The notes under the pieces were generated by a model. The model did not search any database and had not been told where the DNA came from. It saw only the letters and a program-made list of their open reading frames with translations. This document shows positions 5,695 to 7,145 of a DNA stretch of 7,145 bases, in pieces. The translations under genes and the position numbers were made by a program. The number at the start of each line of letters is the position of its first letter. Position 1 is the first letter of the stretch. The DNA comes from an uncultured Clostridia bacterium (GTDB lineage: Bacteria > Bacillota_A > Clostridia > Oscillospirales > Acutalibacteraceae): contig CALAEU010000311.1 of assembly GCA_937891215.1 (NCBI GenBank), positions 1 to 7,145 of the forward strand, read 5' to 3'.

Positions 5695-5722
5695 ATTTTA
5701 ACACTTTATTAAAATTTGTAAA
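5695..5722 (-). promoter_or_regulatory. Candidate promoter for the Gfo/Idh/MocA gene
   Basis: On the minus strand: TTTACA (complement of 5717-5722), 16-base spacer, TAAAAT (complement of 5695-5700). It would give a leader of roughly 30 bases before the ATG at 5656. Five of six bases match at the -35, but the whole gap (5657-5746) is AT-rich, which weakens the call. No hairpin terminator is seen between this gene and the upstream NimA-like gene. Confidence 0.4.
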
Positions 5723-5746
5723 TAGAAATTCGCATAAAACTATAAA

Positions 5747-6235
5747 TTATTTTTCAGGCAATGGTCTGTGTTTTGCTGTAAATTCTGACACATCAATTTT
5801 TATTATACCAACAACTGATGCTAACTTTTCATTAAATTGGAAATCTTTATTAACCTGTGTTTTCATAAGATATGATAAAGCCTGTTGTTTTTCGTCAGAA
5901 TCTTCAACTATTGTAGCAATACCTTTGCCCATAACAGATGAGTAACTTATACCATATCTGCAGGCAACATCACCATCGAATGGCACCAAGTCACATTCCA
6001 TCTCAAAAAACACTTTCGGGTTTTTTCTTATTATATCAAGTTTTCTGCCAGTTGTAGCACCATGGAGCCAAATAGTAAGTTTCTCATTTTCATAAGTATA
6101 ACCGTAATTCATAGGCACAACATAAGGCTCGTCACCATCAACCATTCCTAAGTGCACTATTTTTGATTTATCTAAAATTTCTAATACTTTGTTTATATCA
6201 AAAATCTGTCTTTCTCGTCTTGTCATTCCGTTCAT
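5747..6235 (-). CDS. Pyridoxamine 5'-phosphate oxidase-fold protein, NimA-like flavin-binding family
   Basis: A 162-residue split-barrel flavoprotein. The N-terminus MTRRERQI followed by a helix and the strand KIVHLGMVDGDEPYVVPMNYGY (about residues 25-46) is the hallmark of the NimA/PNPOx-like family. Next come LTIWLHGATTGRKLDIIRKNP (FMN-contact region in relatives), VFFEME, SSVMGKGIATIVED (about 99-112) and a final ASVVGIIKIDVSEFTAKHRP. Relatives bind FMN or related cofactors; some Nim proteins reduce 5-nitroimidazole drugs, but most, like this one, have no known substrate and should not be called resistance genes. I start at ATG 6235, with AAAGGATG (complement of 6241-6248) at correct distance; an ATG three codons later is also possible. 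The frame extends up to 6298 but those 21 residues are unlike the family and overlap the neighbouring frame. Confidence 0.88.
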   Translation of the reverse strand: MNGMTRRERQIFDINKVLEILDKSKIVHLGMVDGDEPYVVPMNYGYTYENEKLTIWLHGATTGRKLDIIRKNPKVFFEMECDLVPFDGDVACRYGISYSSVMGKGIATIVEDSDEKQQALSYLMKTQVNKDFQFNEKLASVVGIIKIDVSEFTAKHRPLPEK

Positions 6236-6251
6236 AATATCATCCTTTATA

Positions 6252-7145
6252 TCAGTCGAAAATCCCCATAAGTTCCTGAAAAAGTGTTGAAATAGCATCT
6301 AATAAATGTCGAAGCATTTTCATTTCAAAAATTTCAAACTGATAAGGAGACTCTGTCTCTATACCTGTACCGCCATAGCAACCGATATTTGTACTTATAA
6401 TTTCATTACCGAAAAAGTCTGTTGTTACATCATCTTCAATTTCAACACCTGCACCAATAAGCGGTGAATCAGATTTGAGCCTGAAGCTATTTTTTTCAGA
6501 AGCTTTTTTACCTGTAAAACCAGGGTCAATATTTAATGAATCAGGGTCAACGAGTGGGGACATTGCATTGTAATAACAGTTGTTGTCATAAGCATTACCT
6601 CTAGAATCAAGTGGGTCAAAGTCATAAGCAAAGTGGTGCCCATCTTCAAGAATAAAAATATTGTTTGCCACATAAGAGTTATACATATTTTTCAAATGAA
6701 AATCAGCACTGTTTATAATTGTGTTGTTATAAAAACTGAATTCATGCTCACCGCAACTACCTACCGCAGTTGTTGAACGACCGCCATTATCATTTACAGA
6801 AAGACAATAACGAACTGTGTTCCCGTGATGACCACTGTAATTCGGGTTATTGCACACGAGATAATAATGGTCGTTTGACCAGATAAGCGCATAAGGGTTT
6901 ACCGTAAACTCTCTTTCGGTAAGCTCAACCTCAAGGTGGCGGGGCGGGAAGCCTGTTTCCTCCAGGGCATTGCGGATTGCGGAAACAACATCGGTTTTAA
7001 AAAGCTGATCCTGGGACATATTAACGGAAATACGGATTTTCTTAAGTCCCATATCGAGCCATTTTTTACCCTGTCTGCAAGCCTGAACCATTCCCCATTC
7101 ATCAATTTTCGTAATAAGCCCGCATTCCTCGGCAATAGCGATAAA
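6252..7145 (-). CDS. Mosaic frame: EAL-domain fragment + WYL fragment + C-terminal beta-helix protein (5' end outside window)
   Basis: One frame, open to the right edge, 297 visible residues. Three parts are recognised. (1) Bases 7145-6918: middle of an EAL cyclic-di-GMP phosphodiesterase domain (FIAIAEECGLI, then W..MG.....SVNMSQDQL and HLEVELTE). (2) About 6917-6843: a WYL-domain strand pair (FTVNPYALIWSNDHYYLVC). (3) About 6842-6357: the end of a right-handed parallel beta-helix protein (SGHHGNTVRYCLS, FYNNTIINS, YDNNCYYN, DPGFTG, SDSPLIGAGV, DFFGN, NIGCYGG), typical of secreted polysaccharide-acting or surface proteins, with an amphipathic tail of about 34 residues. None of the domains is complete, and the EAL Glu-Ala-Leu motif would lie outside the window. 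The EAL part is clearly more GC-rich. I read this as a chimera or broken gene; a working fusion is unlikely. The stop is 16 bases before the NimA-like ATG. Confidence 0.6.
   Translation of the reverse strand, partial: FIAIAEECGLITKIDEWGMVQACRQGKKWLDMGLKKIRISVNMSQDQLFKTDVVSAIRNALEETGFPPRHLEVELTEREFTVNPYALIWSNDHYYLVCNNPNYSGHHGNTVRYCLSVNDNGGRSTTAVGSCGEHEFSFYNNTIINSADFHLKNMYNSYVANNIFILEDGHHFAYDFDPLDSRGNAYDNNCYYNAMSPLVDPDSLNIDPGFTGKKASEKNSFRLKSDSPLIGAGVEIEDDVTTDFFGNEIISTNIGCYGGTGIETESPYQFEIFEMKMLRHLLDAISTLFQELMGIFD
6918..7145 (-). other. EAL-domain coding fragment of divergent base composition
   Basis: This subregion of the mosaic frame encodes about 76 residues of an EAL (c-di-GMP phosphodiesterase) domain. 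In full EAL proteins the AEECGLI segment, the following Trp, the SVN-S-QL segment and the VELTE segment occur in this order and spacing, so the fragment is collinear and in frame. Hand counting gives about 47% GC over 6901-7140, with codons such as CCC, CGC and GGC that are rare elsewhere in the window. This suggests DNA from a different source than its left-hand neighbour. Confidence 0.65.

Noticed and set aside
5747..6298. NimA-like protein as a 5-nitroimidazole resistance gene
   Set aside because: The fold is shared by a very large family of mostly unassigned flavin-binding proteins; nothing in the sequence shows drug reduction.
6899..7135. 78-codon minus-strand open frame in the EAL region
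   Set aside because: The adjacent frame encodes a clear EAL-domain segment; this one is its out-of-frame shadow.
4397..7145. The minus-strand genes as one new multi-gene system
   Set aside because: The genes have separate candidate promoters and terminators, unrelated family roles, and the rightmost frame is probably chimeric.

Overview
The window looks like chromosomal DNA of a low-GC, spore-forming Firmicute of the class Clostridia, probably a gut-type uncultured lineage. The evidence is the conserved sporulation/division block yabP-yabQ-divIC-S1 protein at the left end, AT-rich codon use, strong GGAGG-type ribosome binding sites, and a class I two-subunit-type fumarase gene. No tRNA, rRNA, CRISPR array, transposase or phage gene is visible.

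Layout. Bases 2-1582 (+): the end of yabP, then yabQ, a divIC/ftsB-like gene and a single-S1-domain RNA-binding protein (YabR type), tightly packed as one operon. The YabP and YabQ products belong to the forespore coat/cortex programme, and the DivIC-like protein to septal peptidoglycan synthesis. A perfect 14-bp hairpin (1598-1630) separates them from a fumarate hydratase alpha-subunit gene (1652-2494, +), whose usual beta-subunit partner is not next to it. Bases 2505-2660 hold a modular intergenic inverted-repeat element, followed by a strong two-way terminator (2662-2704) shared with the convergent azlC-azlD pair (minus), a predicted branched-chain amino acid exporter. Then, still on the minus strand: a YjbR/MmcQ-family protein with a near-consensus promoter, a Gfo/Idh/MocA-family oxidoreductase with its own terminator and candidate promoter, and a NimA-like pyridoxamine-phosphate-oxidase-fold protein.

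The right end (6252-7145, minus) is one open frame, cut by the window edge, that reads as three unrelated pieces: part of an EAL phosphodiesterase domain, about 25 residues of a WYL domain, and the C-terminal part of a secreted beta-helix protein. Base composition shifts along it (about 47% GC over 6901-7140 against about 28% in two sampled lines of the beta-helix part). It is best read as a chimera, either a contig-end assembly artefact or a real recombination product, and not as a functional fusion until shown otherwise.

Apart from the first operon and the azlCD pair, the genes do not form an obvious common pathway. I do not see a convincing new multi-gene system. The two most unusual items are the modular hairpin repeat at 2505-2660 and the mosaic frame at the right edge.
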